From an uncultured Clostridia bacterium (GTDB lineage Bacteria > Bacillota > Clostridia > Oscillospirales > Acutalibacteraceae): a stretch of DNA of 64,000 nucleotides. Positions within the stretch are counted from its first letter, which is position 1, and each line of letters begins with the position of its first letter. Both the position numbers and the translations under genes were made by a program. Location: positions 1-64,000 of the forward strand of contig CAMAZY010000006.1 of NCBI GenBank assembly GCA_945863885.1, in the 5' to 3' direction. Positions 1 to 9,751 of the stretch are shown piece after piece. The notes under the pieces were generated by a model. That model saw nothing but the letters and a program-made list of their open reading frames with translations. It was not told the DNA's origin and searched no databases.

Positions 1-305
1 TAGCTCACAGAGAGGGCTATCCCGAAATCGGCCTTTACTGGGAAAAGGCTGCTTACGAAGAAGCAGAGCACGCCGCAAAGTTTGCTGAGCTTCTCGGCGA
101 AGTTATCACCGACAGCACCAAAAAGAACCTTGAGATGAGAGTTGCCGCTGAAAATGGCGCAACCATGGGCAAGTTCGAGCTTGCGAAGAAAGCCAAGGAG
201 CTCGGTCTCGACGCTATCCACGACACCGTTCACGAAATGGCAAGAGACGAAGCCAGACACGGCAAGGCTTTTGAGGGTCTTCTCAAGAGATATTTCAACG
301 ACTAA
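1..305 (+). CDS. Rubrerythrin / NADH peroxidase-like protein, C-terminal fragment (5' truncated by window)
   Basis: Frame 3 reads [33 protein letters not shown]...[19 protein letters not shown], with the ferritin-like ExxH pattern of rubrerythrins; stop at 303-305. Confidence 0.85.
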   Translation, partial: AHREGYPEIGLYWEKAAYEEAEHAAKFAELLGEVITDSTKKNLEMRVAAENGATMGKFELAKKAKELGLDAIHDTVHEMARDEARHGKAFEGLLKRYFND

Positions 306-333
306 TCTTTAAAGATTGTCTACAAATCCAAGC

Positions 334-367
334 AAAAAGCTATGAGGTTTTGCCTTGTAGCTTTTTT
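334..367 (+). terminator. Rho-independent terminator after rubrerythrin-like gene
   Basis: aaaaagcta...tagctttttt inverted repeat with T-run. Confidence 0.6.
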
Positions 368-375
368 GCATGCAA

Positions 376-403
376 AAGCCGTCGGGAATCCACCCGGCGG
401 CTT
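376..403 (-). terminator. Hairpin downstream of the lectin/hydrolase gene
   Basis: aagccgtcggg-aatcca-cccggcggctt; T-run on minus strand. Confidence 0.5.
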
Positions 404-432
404 GCGCTACTTTGATTTGTTCGTTTTGCTTA

Positions 433-2433
433 TTACACTACGGTTATCTGCTTCAGCTTTTCTGTTATCAACGCAAAGAACGCTTTGAGCAGTCTGAAGA
501 AAGCGGAAAATATGTTATCGGTATAGTTCTCCGTGTTCATATTCTCGCTTGTAAGCGGAACGCAGGTATCGTTCGAATCGTCATAATACAGGTACTGCGG
601 CCAGTTTTCGTTGCTGTCGATTGTCATCTGCCCGTCACTGTAACACATTGCGAGCATCAGCGGGTTAAAGCAGTCATAGAACGGGTTGTGCTTGATATTC
701 TTGATGTACCATGTGGAATCCGGGAAAAGAGCGGTTGACGAGTCAATCTTCTTGTCGGGAGAAATGTATTTATCGGTGCCGTTCTTCTTGGCTTTGTTCA
801 GGTAACACCAGGAAAGCGTCTTGTTGGTATCGGCGGTTGTGGCGCCGAAGGACTGAGCGGAAACCTCGATCCGATTGTCGCTGAGCTTGCGGCTTCCTTC
901 GATGAACGGAGGCGTCTGGAAGCCGTATTTGCAGATAATGTTCATTTTGACACCGTCGGCTTCCATCTTCTTCAAGGTGTCCTTCAGCGTGTTCATAATG
1001 TTATAATGATAGTTGTCGATTTTTTCAACCAGCACCTTGTAGGTGGTGTCGATTTCGTCACCGAAAACAGCCTGTTTCGCATCTTCGTAGTTTTCATCGT
1101 TGACCATCGCCCAATATCCGGGTGATGTGCCGTAGGTGGCGACCATCAGTCTCTGGAAGATTTTTCCCGAAACCTTGTTGTAAATCAGATCTGCCGCGGC
1201 GGTTCCGACATCAAGAAGACCCTTGTTCTGAGCATAGGCAACGGTTGCTTTCGCCAGCTCGGTCGCAACCTCGCTGTCATCAAGCTCAAAGCTGTCACTT
1301 TCGTCCAGATAATAGTTAATGGAATCCGCATGGAATGAAATCTTGCCGGCAAAAAGCTGACCGACAAAATCATACCCCATAGCGGCCGAAGCAAACATGA
1401 TGTTCGTTTCAATACTGTCATACCCGTATTCGGTCAGATACGCCGCCGCTATGTTACAGCCGAGACAGCGGGAAATCAGATTCACCTTGTCATAGCCGGT
1501 TTTCGCCTTGATAGCTTCAATGTATTCGTTCAGATCATCAGCGATGACACAGGGGTCTTTTCTTGCGTCGTATTCAAACCGATAGGTGAAGATATCGCCT
1601 TGTCTTCCCGGGAGGGTCTTTTCGTCCCACGTCCAGAGGTTGTGCGTGCCGTTGTCAACTTCGCCCTCATTGTTAAGCCGATAGGCCTCATAACGGGAGG
1701 CAACCTGATTGTAAATCGCATCGCAGTACGGATCCCATTCATCCTTCAAAATGGCATCCTTAAGAAGCGGAATCGCTTCTTCTACAACGTCGGTGATGAA
1801 GTTTGTGTTTTCCTCGATTGTCGGCGAGCCGTCTGCCTTAACGATACCGGTTCTGCCGATGATGTAAACAATCGGCATTTTCGTGTTGTTTTCGACCGGC
1901 ATTTCGCTGTCGCCGAATTCACAGACAAAACCGATCTGCTCCGGGCCGTAAAAATCTTCTTCCCCGTCAATGTGGTTTTCGTTGTTGGCATTGTTCCAAT
2001 AACCGAGATAGTCTTCGTTTCCCCAGTTGTGACGCTGCATATGAAGATAATATTCGCCGTTATCGTGGGTCTCAAAGGTAACGGTATCTGCCCAGTAGGT
2101 GAACGCTTCTCCTGTCACCCACTGCCAACTGTTCAGCGAGTCCTCATCGGTTCCGCCGAGCCAATACTGCGCTTTGGTGCCTTTTGCAATCAGTTCTTTG
2201 ACAGCCTCCTGCTCGGCTGCGGAAGTAATCGTAGCAAGATATCCGCCTAAGTCTTCGCAATAAGCTTTTGCGTCCTTCCAGGACATGGATTCATCAAAAC
2301 GCTGATAGGTATGTCCGCCGAAAGTCGCCGTGTCCTCTTCGATTGCCGACACGCTGAAAGCCGGTAATAAAAAAGAGAACATCAGGGTCATACAGAGTAA
2401 AAGTGAAATAACTTTCCGTGATCCTCTCATCAA
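433..2433 (-). CDS. Secreted C-type lectin domain plus alpha/beta-hydrolase (lipase-like) protein
   Basis: 666 aa; signal peptide (MMRGSRKVISLLLCMTLMFSFLLPAFSVSA); CTLD pattern (WKDAKAYCEDLGGYLATITSAAEQ...YWLGGTDE...W.WVTGE..FVCEF); hydrolase-like region with elbow NLISRCLGCNIAAAYL. Confidence 0.7.
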   Translation of the reverse strand: MMRGSRKVISLLLCMTLMFSFLLPAFSVSAIEEDTATFGGHTYQRFDESMSWKDAKAYCEDLGGYLATITSAAEQEAVKELIAKGTKAQYWLGGTDEDSLNSWQWVTGEAFTYWADTVTFETHDNGEYYLHMQRHNWGNEDYLGYWNNANNENHIDGEEDFYGPEQIGFVCEFGDSEMPVENNTKMPIVYIIGRTGIVKADGSPTIEENTNFITDVVEEAIPLLKDAILKDEWDPYCDAIYNQVASRYEAYRLNNEGEVDNGTHNLWTWDEKTLPGRQGDIFTYRFEYDARKDPCVIADDLNEYIEAIKAKTGYDKVNLISRCLGCNIAAAYLTEYGYDSIETNIMFASAAMGYDFVGQLFAGKISFHADSINYYLDESDSFELDDSEVATELAKATVAYAQNKGLLDVGTAAADLIYNKVSGKIFQRLMVATYGTSPGYWAMVNDENYEDAKQAVFGDEIDTTYKVLVEKIDNYHYNIMNTLKDTLKKMEADGVKMNIICKYGFQTPPFIEGSRKLSDNRIEVSAQSFGATTADTNKTLSWCYLNKAKKNGTDKYISPDKKIDSSTALFPDSTWYIKNIKHNPFYDCFNPLMLAMCYSDGQMTIDSNENWPQYLYYDDSNDTCVPLTSENMNTENYTDNIFSAFFRLLKAFFALITEKLKQITVV

Positions 2434-2613
2434 GAATAACCTCCATTTCTTTTAATAAAAATGATACCATATATCTCCTGAATTGTAAATGTTTTTTTAA
2501 TATAATATAAATATTTTTATAACAACCCCTGTCATGACTGTCAGCTAAATAACCTCTTCGGTGTATTTTTCATTATCCGGGAACCGACAGGCACATGTCC
2601 CCACCGGTAATTC

Positions 2614-2642
2614 TTGACAATTAAGAAAGAAAATTATATGAT
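2614..2642 (+). promoter_or_regulatory. Sigma-A type promoter upstream of GH16 gene
   Basis: TTGACA (2614-2619), 17 bp, TATGAT (2637-2642). Confidence 0.5.
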
Positions 2643-2751
2643 GATAAAAAGACCGGAATATTCCGACCGATGTCAGCATAAATCATCAGGAGCGTCATTT
2701 GATGAAGCACAACGGTGAATATCCGGTATTTTCGAAAAAGGGAGTGTCGTT

Positions 2752-3654
2752 ATGAGTCAATCTATTATCAACAAACTGATAACCATCATCGTTCTGATCT
2801 CCTCACTATTTCGTATCGACCTTGGCTTCGGTCTGAACCCGACCGCAAAAACCGTCAATCTTGACGACTATCAGCTTGTCTGGCAGGACGAATTCGAGGG
2901 AACCGAGCTTGACCGAAGTAAGTGGAACGACAGCCAGAATGTCGACACGATCCATTGGGGCGCCGTTCGCAAAGGCGGCTATTGGCATAAAGACATGGTA
3001 AGCGTGTCGGACGGCAATCTGCATATCCGCACAAAATATCTTGACAAGGAGACTGCGTCCCGATACGGAGAAGACTACAAAGAGGGCTGGTATTCCGGCT
3101 GCGTCACCACGTATCAATCCGAGCCGCAGGACGAAGCAAACCCCGATACCTTCCTTTACGGCTACTTTGAAACGCGCTGTATTCTTCCTAAAGGGCAGGG
3201 ACTCTGGTCCGCATTCTGGATGATGAACGAGGGCGTGTATAATGTCGACGGAAGCGGACGTGACGGCACGGAAATCGACATTTTCGAAAGCTTCAACTCT
3301 GAGAAAGGAAGCCTGAAAACCGCCGACTGTGTTTCCGTCAATCTCCATTGGGACGGCTATGAGCAGGCGCACCAAAGCTATCATGTCGGAAGCTTTTACG
3401 CCGAAAAGCCTTACACTCAGTACAACACCTACGGCGTCAAATGGACACCGGACGAATACATTTTCTATATCAACGGTCATGAGTGCGCCCGCACCGCCAA
3501 GGGCGGCGTTTCACAGAATCCGGAGTGTCTGATTCTTTCCGTTGAAGTGGCAGGAGAAAACGGCGAAGCGTCTGGCAAGGGTGACATAACCCTCAACAGC
3601 GGAGACGTCGATTTCATTGTCGATTATGTTCGTGTATATCAGCAGGTTGGCTGA
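2752..3654 (+). CDS. Glycoside hydrolase family 16 (beta-glucanase-like), secreted
   Basis: LVWQDEFEGTELDRSKWN, catalytic TEIDIFES motif, N-terminal hydrophobic segment. Confidence 0.88.
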   Translation: MSQSIINKLITIIVLISSLFRIDLGFGLNPTAKTVNLDDYQLVWQDEFEGTELDRSKWNDSQNVDTIHWGAVRKGGYWHKDMVSVSDGNLHIRTKYLDKETASRYGEDYKEGWYSGCVTTYQSEPQDEANPDTFLYGYFETRCILPKGQGLWSAFWMMNEGVYNVDGSGRDGTEIDIFESFNSEKGSLKTADCVSVNLHWDGYEQAHQSYHVGSFYAEKPYTQYNTYGVKWTPDEYIFYINGHECARTAKGGVSQNPECLILSVEVAGENGEASGKGDITLNSGDVDFIVDYVRVYQQVG

Positions 3655-3749
3655 GGTTCCTGCAAAATAAGCAGAGTCTCGTCTTTGGAGGCAGAGGAGT
3701 TCGTTTTTTCTTCTCTTTCAGTATAGCTTATAATCGGATTTATCTTTCA

Positions 3750-3779
3750 GGGGCACGGTTCAACGCCGTGTCCCCGAAC
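3750..3779 (+). terminator. Terminator-like hairpin
   Basis: ggggcacgg-ttcaac-gccgtgtcccc followed by actttttac. Confidence 0.5.
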
Positions 3780-3994
3780 TTTTTACAATGGTTACAGCAA
3801 ATCCTTTGGTTTAATTATCTGTCCGCATTTGCAGGTCTTATTGATTTTTAAAAGCTTCACAAAAAATCGTCAGACCGAAGAAAAATGCTGTTACTGTGCC
3901 CGACTCCCCTTTTACCGATTGACAGTACTCCATGTATTTGGTAAAATACAGGAAAGAATCAACGGCGCACCGCCGCATTACGGAGGGTAAAACA

Positions 3995-4588
3995 ATGGAA
4001 AAGAAAAAGCTTGACCGCAAGACACTCAAATATTACGCAAAAATGGCGGCGGAAAGCTACGTTGATGACCCCGTTCATGTTTACGCCACGAAAAACGAAA
4101 CACTTCGCAAGAAGTTTTTATACCATTTCATGCTTGAACGGTTTTCTTCCTCAAGCGGGGTTGATTATATCTATGAGGACGAGGAAAAAAGAGGTCTTTG
4201 CATTTTTCGTGATGCGCACAACGACTACACCGTGCTTGATTTCATGAAGTGTCCGAACTGGGTGTTTTTGTGCGTCTACTTTGTTTCGACAATCAAAACG
4301 CTGAAAACCTTCAGTCACCGCAACATGAACGTCTTTGAAAAAGGCACCTATCTGATTGAGCCGGTCTTTGTAGGAAAAGAGTATCAGGGAAAAGGCATCG
4401 CAACAAAGCTTATTAAACAGGGAGTCAAAGACCTGACCGCAAAGGGTTACAAAATCGGTCTTGAAACGCAAAACCCCGATAATCTGCCGTTTTATGAAAA
4501 GCTCGGCTTTGTACTCATAGAAGACACTTACTTCAAAGCCGAAAAGATACATAACTATTGTATGGTGTATCAGGGCGAAGAATCTTAA
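3995..4588 (+). CDS. GNAT family N-acetyltransferase
   Basis: KEYQGKGIATKLIKQGVKDLTAKGYKIGLETQNPDNLPFYEKLGF; ATG at 3995 preceded by GGAGGG (ORF track start 3932 is further upstream). Confidence 0.85.
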   Translation: MEKKKLDRKTLKYYAKMAAESYVDDPVHVYATKNETLRKKFLYHFMLERFSSSSGVDYIYEDEEKRGLCIFRDAHNDYTVLDFMKCPNWVFLCVYFVSTIKTLKTFSHRNMNVFEKGTYLIEPVFVGKEYQGKGIATKLIKQGVKDLTAKGYKIGLETQNPDNLPFYEKLGFVLIEDTYFKAEKIHNYCMVYQGEES

Positions 4589-4609
4589 TTAAAGAAAAGA
4601 GGAAGCAAT

Positions 4610-5728
4610 ATGCAGTACCGTGACTTCGGGAAAACAGGAGAAAAGGTGTCGGCTCTCGGCTTCGGCTGTATGAGACTGCCGACCCGCAACGATTTCAAAC
4701 ACAGCATTGACGAACCGGAAGCCGTCCGCATCATCAGAAACGGCATCGACAACGGCATCAATTACATAGACACCGCCTTTTTCTATCACGGCGGAAAAAG
4801 CGAAAGTCTTGTCGGCAAGGCTCTTTCAGACGGATACCGGGACAAGGTGCTTTTAGCGACCAAGTCGCCGTTTGCCGGCTTCAAGTTCGGCTTTGAGTTC
4901 GATAAGGTACTGAACACGCAGCTCAAACGGCTTCAGACCGACCATATTGATATGTATCTGCTTCATGCGGCGAACCTGAAAGCCTGGAAAAATTCCGCTT
5001 TGAAGCTTGACCTGCTTTCGAAGATGGAAAAAGCCCGTGCGGCGGGCAAGATTCGGTATATCGGCTTTTCATTCCATGACGATTACGAGGCCTTTGAAAC
5101 GATTCTCAACGGCTATGACGGCTGGGATTTTTGCCAGATACAGTATAACTATGTCGATATCAACAATCAGGCGGGGACAAAAGGTCTTGAAGCCGCCGCC
5201 GCAAAGGGGCTCGGCGTGATTGTCATGGAGCCGCTTTTGGGCGGTAAGCTTGCGAATCCGACAGACAACCTGAAAGCCGCTTTGCCTGAGGGTGTCTCCC
5301 CCGTTCAGTCGGCGCTCGATTTTATCTGGGACCGACCGGAGGTAAGCCTGCTGTTAAGCGGTATGAGCAATGCACAGCAGGTCACAGAAAACCTCCGCTA
5401 CGCCGACGAAAGCCGAATCGGGAAGCTTACCGATGAGCAGAAGCTCTGTTTCGTAAAAGCGAAAAAGGTTTTTGAATCCTCGGCGAAAATTTCCTGCACG
5501 CACTGCGAATACTGTATTCCCTGCCCGAAGAAGGTCGAGATTCCCGAAATCTTTGCGCAGTACAACAAGAGCGTTCAGGACGAAGCCGCCGCCAAAAAGG
5601 CGTATAAAAAAATCAAGGGCGATGCAGCAAAATGCATCGGCTGCGGAAAGTGTGAAGAAAAGTGTCCTCAAAAGCTTCCGATCAGACAAAAGCTTCAGGA
5701 AGCGGACAAGTTTTTCAAGGGTGAATAA
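4610..5728 (+). CDS. Aldo/keto reductase with C-terminal 4Fe-4S ferredoxin-type domain
   Basis: MQYRDFGKTGEKVSALGFGCMRLP; C-terminal CTHCEYCIPCPKKVEIP and CIGCGKCEEKCPQKLPI. Confidence 0.93.
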   Translation: MQYRDFGKTGEKVSALGFGCMRLPTRNDFKHSIDEPEAVRIIRNGIDNGINYIDTAFFYHGGKSESLVGKALSDGYRDKVLLATKSPFAGFKFGFEFDKVLNTQLKRLQTDHIDMYLLHAANLKAWKNSALKLDLLSKMEKARAAGKIRYIGFSFHDDYEAFETILNGYDGWDFCQIQYNYVDINNQAGTKGLEAAAAKGLGVIVMEPLLGGKLANPTDNLKAALPEGVSPVQSALDFIWDRPEVSLLLSGMSNAQQVTENLRYADESRIGKLTDEQKLCFVKAKKVFESSAKISCTHCEYCIPCPKKVEIPEIFAQYNKSVQDEAAAKKAYKKIKGDAAKCIGCGKCEEKCPQKLPIRQKLQEADKFFKGE

Positions 5729-5729
5729 A

Positions 5730-6308
5730 ATGCAGAAAGTTCAATCGAGAACGGATTTATCGCCGGCAAGAACCGTTGCGGTTTCGGCGGCTGTCTGCGC
5801 CCTTGCAACGGTTGTTCCGCAGCTGTTTCATCTGATCGGCGGAAAGCCGCTCGGCAACGTTTTTCTTCCGATGCATCTGCCGGTGATTCTCGGCGGCTTC
5901 CTGCTGGGTCCGACTGCCGCTCTCATTTGCGGTGTGCTGTCTCCCCTGTTCAGCTTTCTGATAAGCGGCATGCCTGCCTTTCCGAGACTGATATTCATGA
6001 TGTTTGAACTGGGCGCTTACGGCTTTATCACGTCTCTTTGCACACAAAAGTTCAGGCTTTCCGTCTTCATCACCCTGCCGTTGACATGGGTCGGCGGACG
6101 GACGGTATTTCTGATAGCCGCCGCCTTTGCCCTACACGTTTTAAAAGCGGAAATTCAGGGAATGCCGACAGCGTGGGCGGCTGTATGGACAGCCGTCACA
6201 ACCGGCGTTCCGGGCATTATTTTACAGGCGGTTGCCGTACCGGTATTGGTCGCCGCCTTAAAGAAAGCAAGGCTGATATCCTATGAACCGAGATTTGGAA
6301 AACTGTAA
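5730..6308 (+). CDS. ECF transporter S component family membrane protein
   Basis: ATG at 5730 just after the aldo/keto reductase stop; hydrophobic ~192 aa protein with HLPVILGGFLLGPTAALICGVLSPLFSFLISGMP. Confidence 0.75.
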   Translation: MQKVQSRTDLSPARTVAVSAAVCALATVVPQLFHLIGGKPLGNVFLPMHLPVILGGFLLGPTAALICGVLSPLFSFLISGMPAFPRLIFMMFELGAYGFITSLCTQKFRLSVFITLPLTWVGGRTVFLIAAAFALHVLKAEIQGMPTAWAAVWTAVTTGVPGIILQAVAVPVLVAALKKARLISYEPRFGKL

Positions 6309-6702
6309 GGCTTTATTGGAACAAGAGGGCTTGACCTGCGTCATTAAGCAGGGAGAAAGCTATTATCAATTCACCGAACGGGGTATCAGACCGTTCATGA
6401 GTCTTCTTGAAAACGAAACCGACTTAACGGGCACTTCCTGCGCCGATAAGGTCGTCGGGAAAGCGGCGGCGTTGCTGATGCAAAAGGCAGGCGTCGCTAC
6501 CCTTTACGCCGGCATCATCAGCGAACCGGCAACAAAAGTACTCACCGACGCCGGTATCGAATACGAATACGGTACACTTGTTCCGAGAATCCAGAACCGG
6601 AAGGGCGACGGACTTTGCCCGATGGAAAGTGCGGTGATGGACATCTCAGACGCCGACGAGGCGTATGCCGTTTTAAGGGAAAAGCTGAAAACGGCGAAAT
6701 GA
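6283..6702 (+). CDS. DUF1893 domain protein
   Basis: LLEQEGLTCVIKQGESYYQFTERGIRPFMSLLEN...GTSCADKVVGKAAALLMQKAGVATLYAGIISEPA; overlaps preceding gene by 26 bp. Confidence 0.75.
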   Translation: MNRDLENCKALLEQEGLTCVIKQGESYYQFTERGIRPFMSLLENETDLTGTSCADKVVGKAAALLMQKAGVATLYAGIISEPATKVLTDAGIEYEYGTLVPRIQNRKGDGLCPMESAVMDISDADEAYAVLREKLKTAK

Positions 6703-6837
6703 ATCAACCGGTTCTATATGCGATTTGGCTCGGGCGTCTTAATGCGATGACAAGTGAAAAGCGATTGATTTTAGTTTTTTTAGAGGAATAAATTTTTAGG
6801 ATTGATCCACATCCGCAGATGGAAGTTTTGAAGAGTT

Positions 6838-6869
6838 TAGGGAACCTCTGAATAAATCACAGCATACGC
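6838..6869 (-). repeat. Single end of a MITE-like repeat (copy A)
   Basis: tagggaacctctgaataaatcacagcatacgc; its reverse complement matches the right ends of copies at 27297 and 50044. Confidence 0.5.
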
Positions 6870-7048
6870 ATAGAAAAAGGCTGTCGCCATTGGTTTAAAC
6901 CGTTAGCGGCAGCCTCTTGATTTGTTTACCCGATACGGAAAATTTTTTTCAAAAAATGTGTCAAATCAAGGCATCATTCATATTCTTCTTCATACAGAAC
7001 AGCGGAATATTTTCTTTGTACGGTACAATGCAGTGCAAAATTCAAAGC

Positions 7049-9025
7049 TTAATCAACTTCTTGAGCAGAAGAGTTATTTCCCGCCCATTCGGGATCTCTT
7101 TGACTGCGGGTTCTGATCGCCTCTTTCGAATTTTCTCCCTGCCAATCATGGTCTTCGTTAAGAACATACGGTACAGCAGTCAGCAGTTCATAAAGGAAGT
7201 TATGACTGAGCTTATCGTCCGGCACTGTCACCACTTGCGCTATGACACCGAATTGCAGATAAAACAATGTTTTTCTCATGAGCTGATTCGGTGAGCAGAC
7301 ACATATAAGTTTTCCGAATTCGTGCTTTGGACTTTCGAAAAACCGTGAAGCGACCAGGCATTCATCGGCTGTATTGTATACGCCGCTGTAATAACGTTCC
7401 TCGTATTCTCTGTTGTTCAGATCGTCACCGTGAAGACGGCTTTCAGGAACACCTTTTTCAGAAAGATATTTGCATCCTGCTGACGACAAGGAGCAAAAAT
7501 CCGCAATACCCTCATCATCAAGGTGTACGCTTCCGGGAACATATATCTCCGTTCCAATTCCGTTATCGGTATTAGACTGATATATTTCAAAAGCCCTGTC
7601 AAGTCTCTTTCTGAATTCCCGGCTCGGATAAAGTCCGCAATCAAGGGGATGCTGAGCGGCAACTTCAATCAGAACGTTTTGAAATGTCTTATGTCTTTTC
7701 ATATTAGCTTTCGCTGTTCTTTCTTTTTCAAGCCAATAATCCTTGTTGAAATCGCCTGTACCCGTTTGACTATCGTCAAAACGAGGTGCAACAGTATTTT
7801 GATCAATTTGAATTACATCACCTTTTTTTTCGGAAATCTCCCAAACGGAATCAAAATGATTGGACGCTCTGTTGATGAGCACATTTTCATTTCTTTTCGT
7901 TTCTTCACATCCGATTAGTTCAAACGAAACGGTTTCTTTCGATTTGAACGGAGGCAGTGTTAATGTCAGCCAGCCCCAACTGTCTTGCCTGTTCTGCTTT
8001 TCGCAAATCAAAATCGAGGATCTGAAAAGAGTTTCGGTAAAAGCAAGCTCAATTTTTCCGATATCAGATCCGCTGTAATCCCGAAATCGATTTTTAGCTA
8101 GATTCAAAACATGAAGCAAAGCCGTAAAGCAACCGTAAAATTCGTTATGAATTGACGAGCGGTCAACCAATCCTCCTACAGTCTCTTCAATCAATTGAAC
8201 CTCAGTTAAAAAAGCCGAATGCGGTTTACAGCAAATAAACTTTATTTCTCCGCCTTTTGAAACAAACTTTGCCAACAGCTCTTCATAGTTTTGTAAAAGT
8301 CTGGCTCCGGTAGTATAAAAAATCTTCAACGTTTTTGATTGCAAAAGATGTTTTTCAAACTCTTCGGCGGACATTCTTCCGTCAAGCGTTATGTCGGATA
8401 TACCGGCAACTTTTGCTGAACGAAAAATTGAGCTGTCAGTTTCACGGATCCACCCGGAAGTCGAAGATATTCTGTCGGAGTTAATTTCATTATTTAAAGA
8501 TGTATGAATTACACTTTCAAGTTCATCCGCGTTATCCCAGACAGCATACTGGGAATGCTGTCTTGCCTGAGAATAAAATCGCAAGAGAATCGGATTTCCG
8601 CTTTTTTCTTTGCATATTCTCTGTGCTTCTTTCTCGATAAACATAAGACTTGGCAAATTAAGTGCCATTGCAAATATAAATTCAATTTCCGTATATGTTA
8701 AATATTCCATCGAATTTACATTCGCATTTTGCATATATATATCCATAGCCTTTTTTACAAGAGGTTCATCATTGCACAATTTTTTCAATGATTCGCTTCC
8801 GTTACCGACGAATGAACCGTAATTTGTTCCGAATAGAAGCAAATAAATATCCGAATTTCGCATATGAGTAAAAAGGTTTAGACAGGTGTCCGAAGCTGCT
8901 GTCATGTGTTCCATTGCGACAGGGAAATACCGATCTTCACTCATCAATGAGTCAATTATCCGTCTTCTTTCGCTTTTAAATCCCTCGGAAACCGAACTGA
9001 TAAAAACTCTGTAATACTTTTTCAT
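7049..9025 (-). CDS. DUF4062 - PLD-like - YdcF/DUF218-like multidomain protein (putative; candidate stand-alone sensor/effector)
   Basis: N-terminal YRVFISSVSEGFKSERRRIIDSL..DIYLLLFGTNYGSF (DUF4062 pattern); middle LKIFYTTGARLLQNYEELLAKFVSKGGEIKFICCKPHS; C-terminal REFRKRLDRAFEIY..GTEIYVPGS..CKYLSEKGVPESRL..GVYNTADECLVASRFF..LICVCSPNQLMRKTLFYLQFGV (DUF218-like). Confidence 0.65.
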   Translation of the reverse strand: MKKYYRVFISSVSEGFKSERRRIIDSLMSEDRYFPVAMEHMTAASDTCLNLFTHMRNSDIYLLLFGTNYGSFVGNGSESLKKLCNDEPLVKKAMDIYMQNANVNSMEYLTYTEIEFIFAMALNLPSLMFIEKEAQRICKEKSGNPILLRFYSQARQHSQYAVWDNADELESVIHTSLNNEINSDRISSTSGWIRETDSSIFRSAKVAGISDITLDGRMSAEEFEKHLLQSKTLKIFYTTGARLLQNYEELLAKFVSKGGEIKFICCKPHSAFLTEVQLIEETVGGLVDRSSIHNEFYGCFTALLHVLNLAKNRFRDYSGSDIGKIELAFTETLFRSSILICEKQNRQDSWGWLTLTLPPFKSKETVSFELIGCEETKRNENVLINRASNHFDSVWEISEKKGDVIQIDQNTVAPRFDDSQTGTGDFNKDYWLEKERTAKANMKRHKTFQNVLIEVAAQHPLDCGLYPSREFRKRLDRAFEIYQSNTDNGIGTEIYVPGSVHLDDEGIADFCSLSSAGCKYLSEKGVPESRLHGDDLNNREYEERYYSGVYNTADECLVASRFFESPKHEFGKLICVCSPNQLMRKTLFYLQFGVIAQVVTVPDDKLSHNFLYELLTAVPYVLNEDHDWQGENSKEAIRTRSQRDPEWAGNNSSAQEVD

Positions 9026-9104
9026 TTTTATATCCGTACAACAGTCTTATCACAAAGTCAAAATCGCTATGGAGTATCTGTTGTCTGCCTTTCCAAACAA
9101 ATTG

Positions 9105-9551
9105 TTAAATAATATAATCATTTGCGTTCTTTTCGCGCTGACTGTCCAATATGTCTTGCAGTGTAATCCCCTCAAGGTATTCGTTGATTACCTTATAAAG
9201 TCCCTGCCACACGGGAAGCGTTACACAAGAACCGCTACGCTCACATTCAATCGGTTCGTGCTCCAAACAGGCAACCGGAGCCAGTCCGCCCTCCGTCAGG
9301 CGTAGAATTTCGGCAACGGTGTATTTGTCGGGGGTTCTCGAAAGCCGATAGCCGCCCTGAAAGCCCCGTGACGCCTTAAGAATGTCGGAGGAGTTGAAAA
9401 TCGGAATAATCTGTTCCAGATATTTTTTCGAAATGTTCTGTCGTGCGGCAATATCCTTTAATGCAACATATCCGTCGCCCTGATGCTCGGCTAAATCGAG
9501 AAGCATCCGAAGCGCATAACGTCCCTTGGTTGAAATTTTCATATCGGTCAC
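9105..9551 (-). CDS. Rrf2 family transcriptional regulator
   Basis: MKISTKGRYALRMLLDLAEHQGDGYVALKDIAARQNISKKYLEQIIPIF with CLEHEPIECERSGSC cysteine cluster. Confidence 0.92.
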   Translation of the reverse strand: MTDMKISTKGRYALRMLLDLAEHQGDGYVALKDIAARQNISKKYLEQIIPIFNSSDILKASRGFQGGYRLSRTPDKYTVAEILRLTEGGLAPVACLEHEPIECERSGSCVTLPVWQGLYKVINEYLEGITLQDILDSQREKNANDYII

Positions 9552-9651
9552 CTCAAAGCTTGATAGTCCTATAATACCATATTTTTAATAGGTTTTCAAG
9601 AGAGCAGCAGTTTTTTTCGATACAGACCCTGTCTTTTTCCGGCGGAAAGCA

Positions 9652-9680
9652 TTGACAACAGGACGTCATGATTATATAAT
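9652..9680 (+). promoter_or_regulatory. Near-consensus sigma-A promoter
   Basis: TTGACA (9652-9657), 17 bp, TATAAT (9675-9680). Confidence 0.7.
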
Positions 9681-9751
9681 ATTCAACGTGAATACAACCG
9701 ACAGGATTAAACATTCACGGCTTGAAAGATTACTTAGAGAAGGTGAGTTTT

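Noticed and set aside
2806-3480. 224-aa minus-strand ORF
   Set aside because: Shadow of the GH16 gene, whose catalytic motif is clear on the plus strand.
5472-5729. Upstream extension of the ECF S component ORF
   Set aside because: Overlaps the Fe-S C-terminus of the aldo/keto reductase and reads as Arg-rich shadow sequence; ATG at 5730 is the plausible start.
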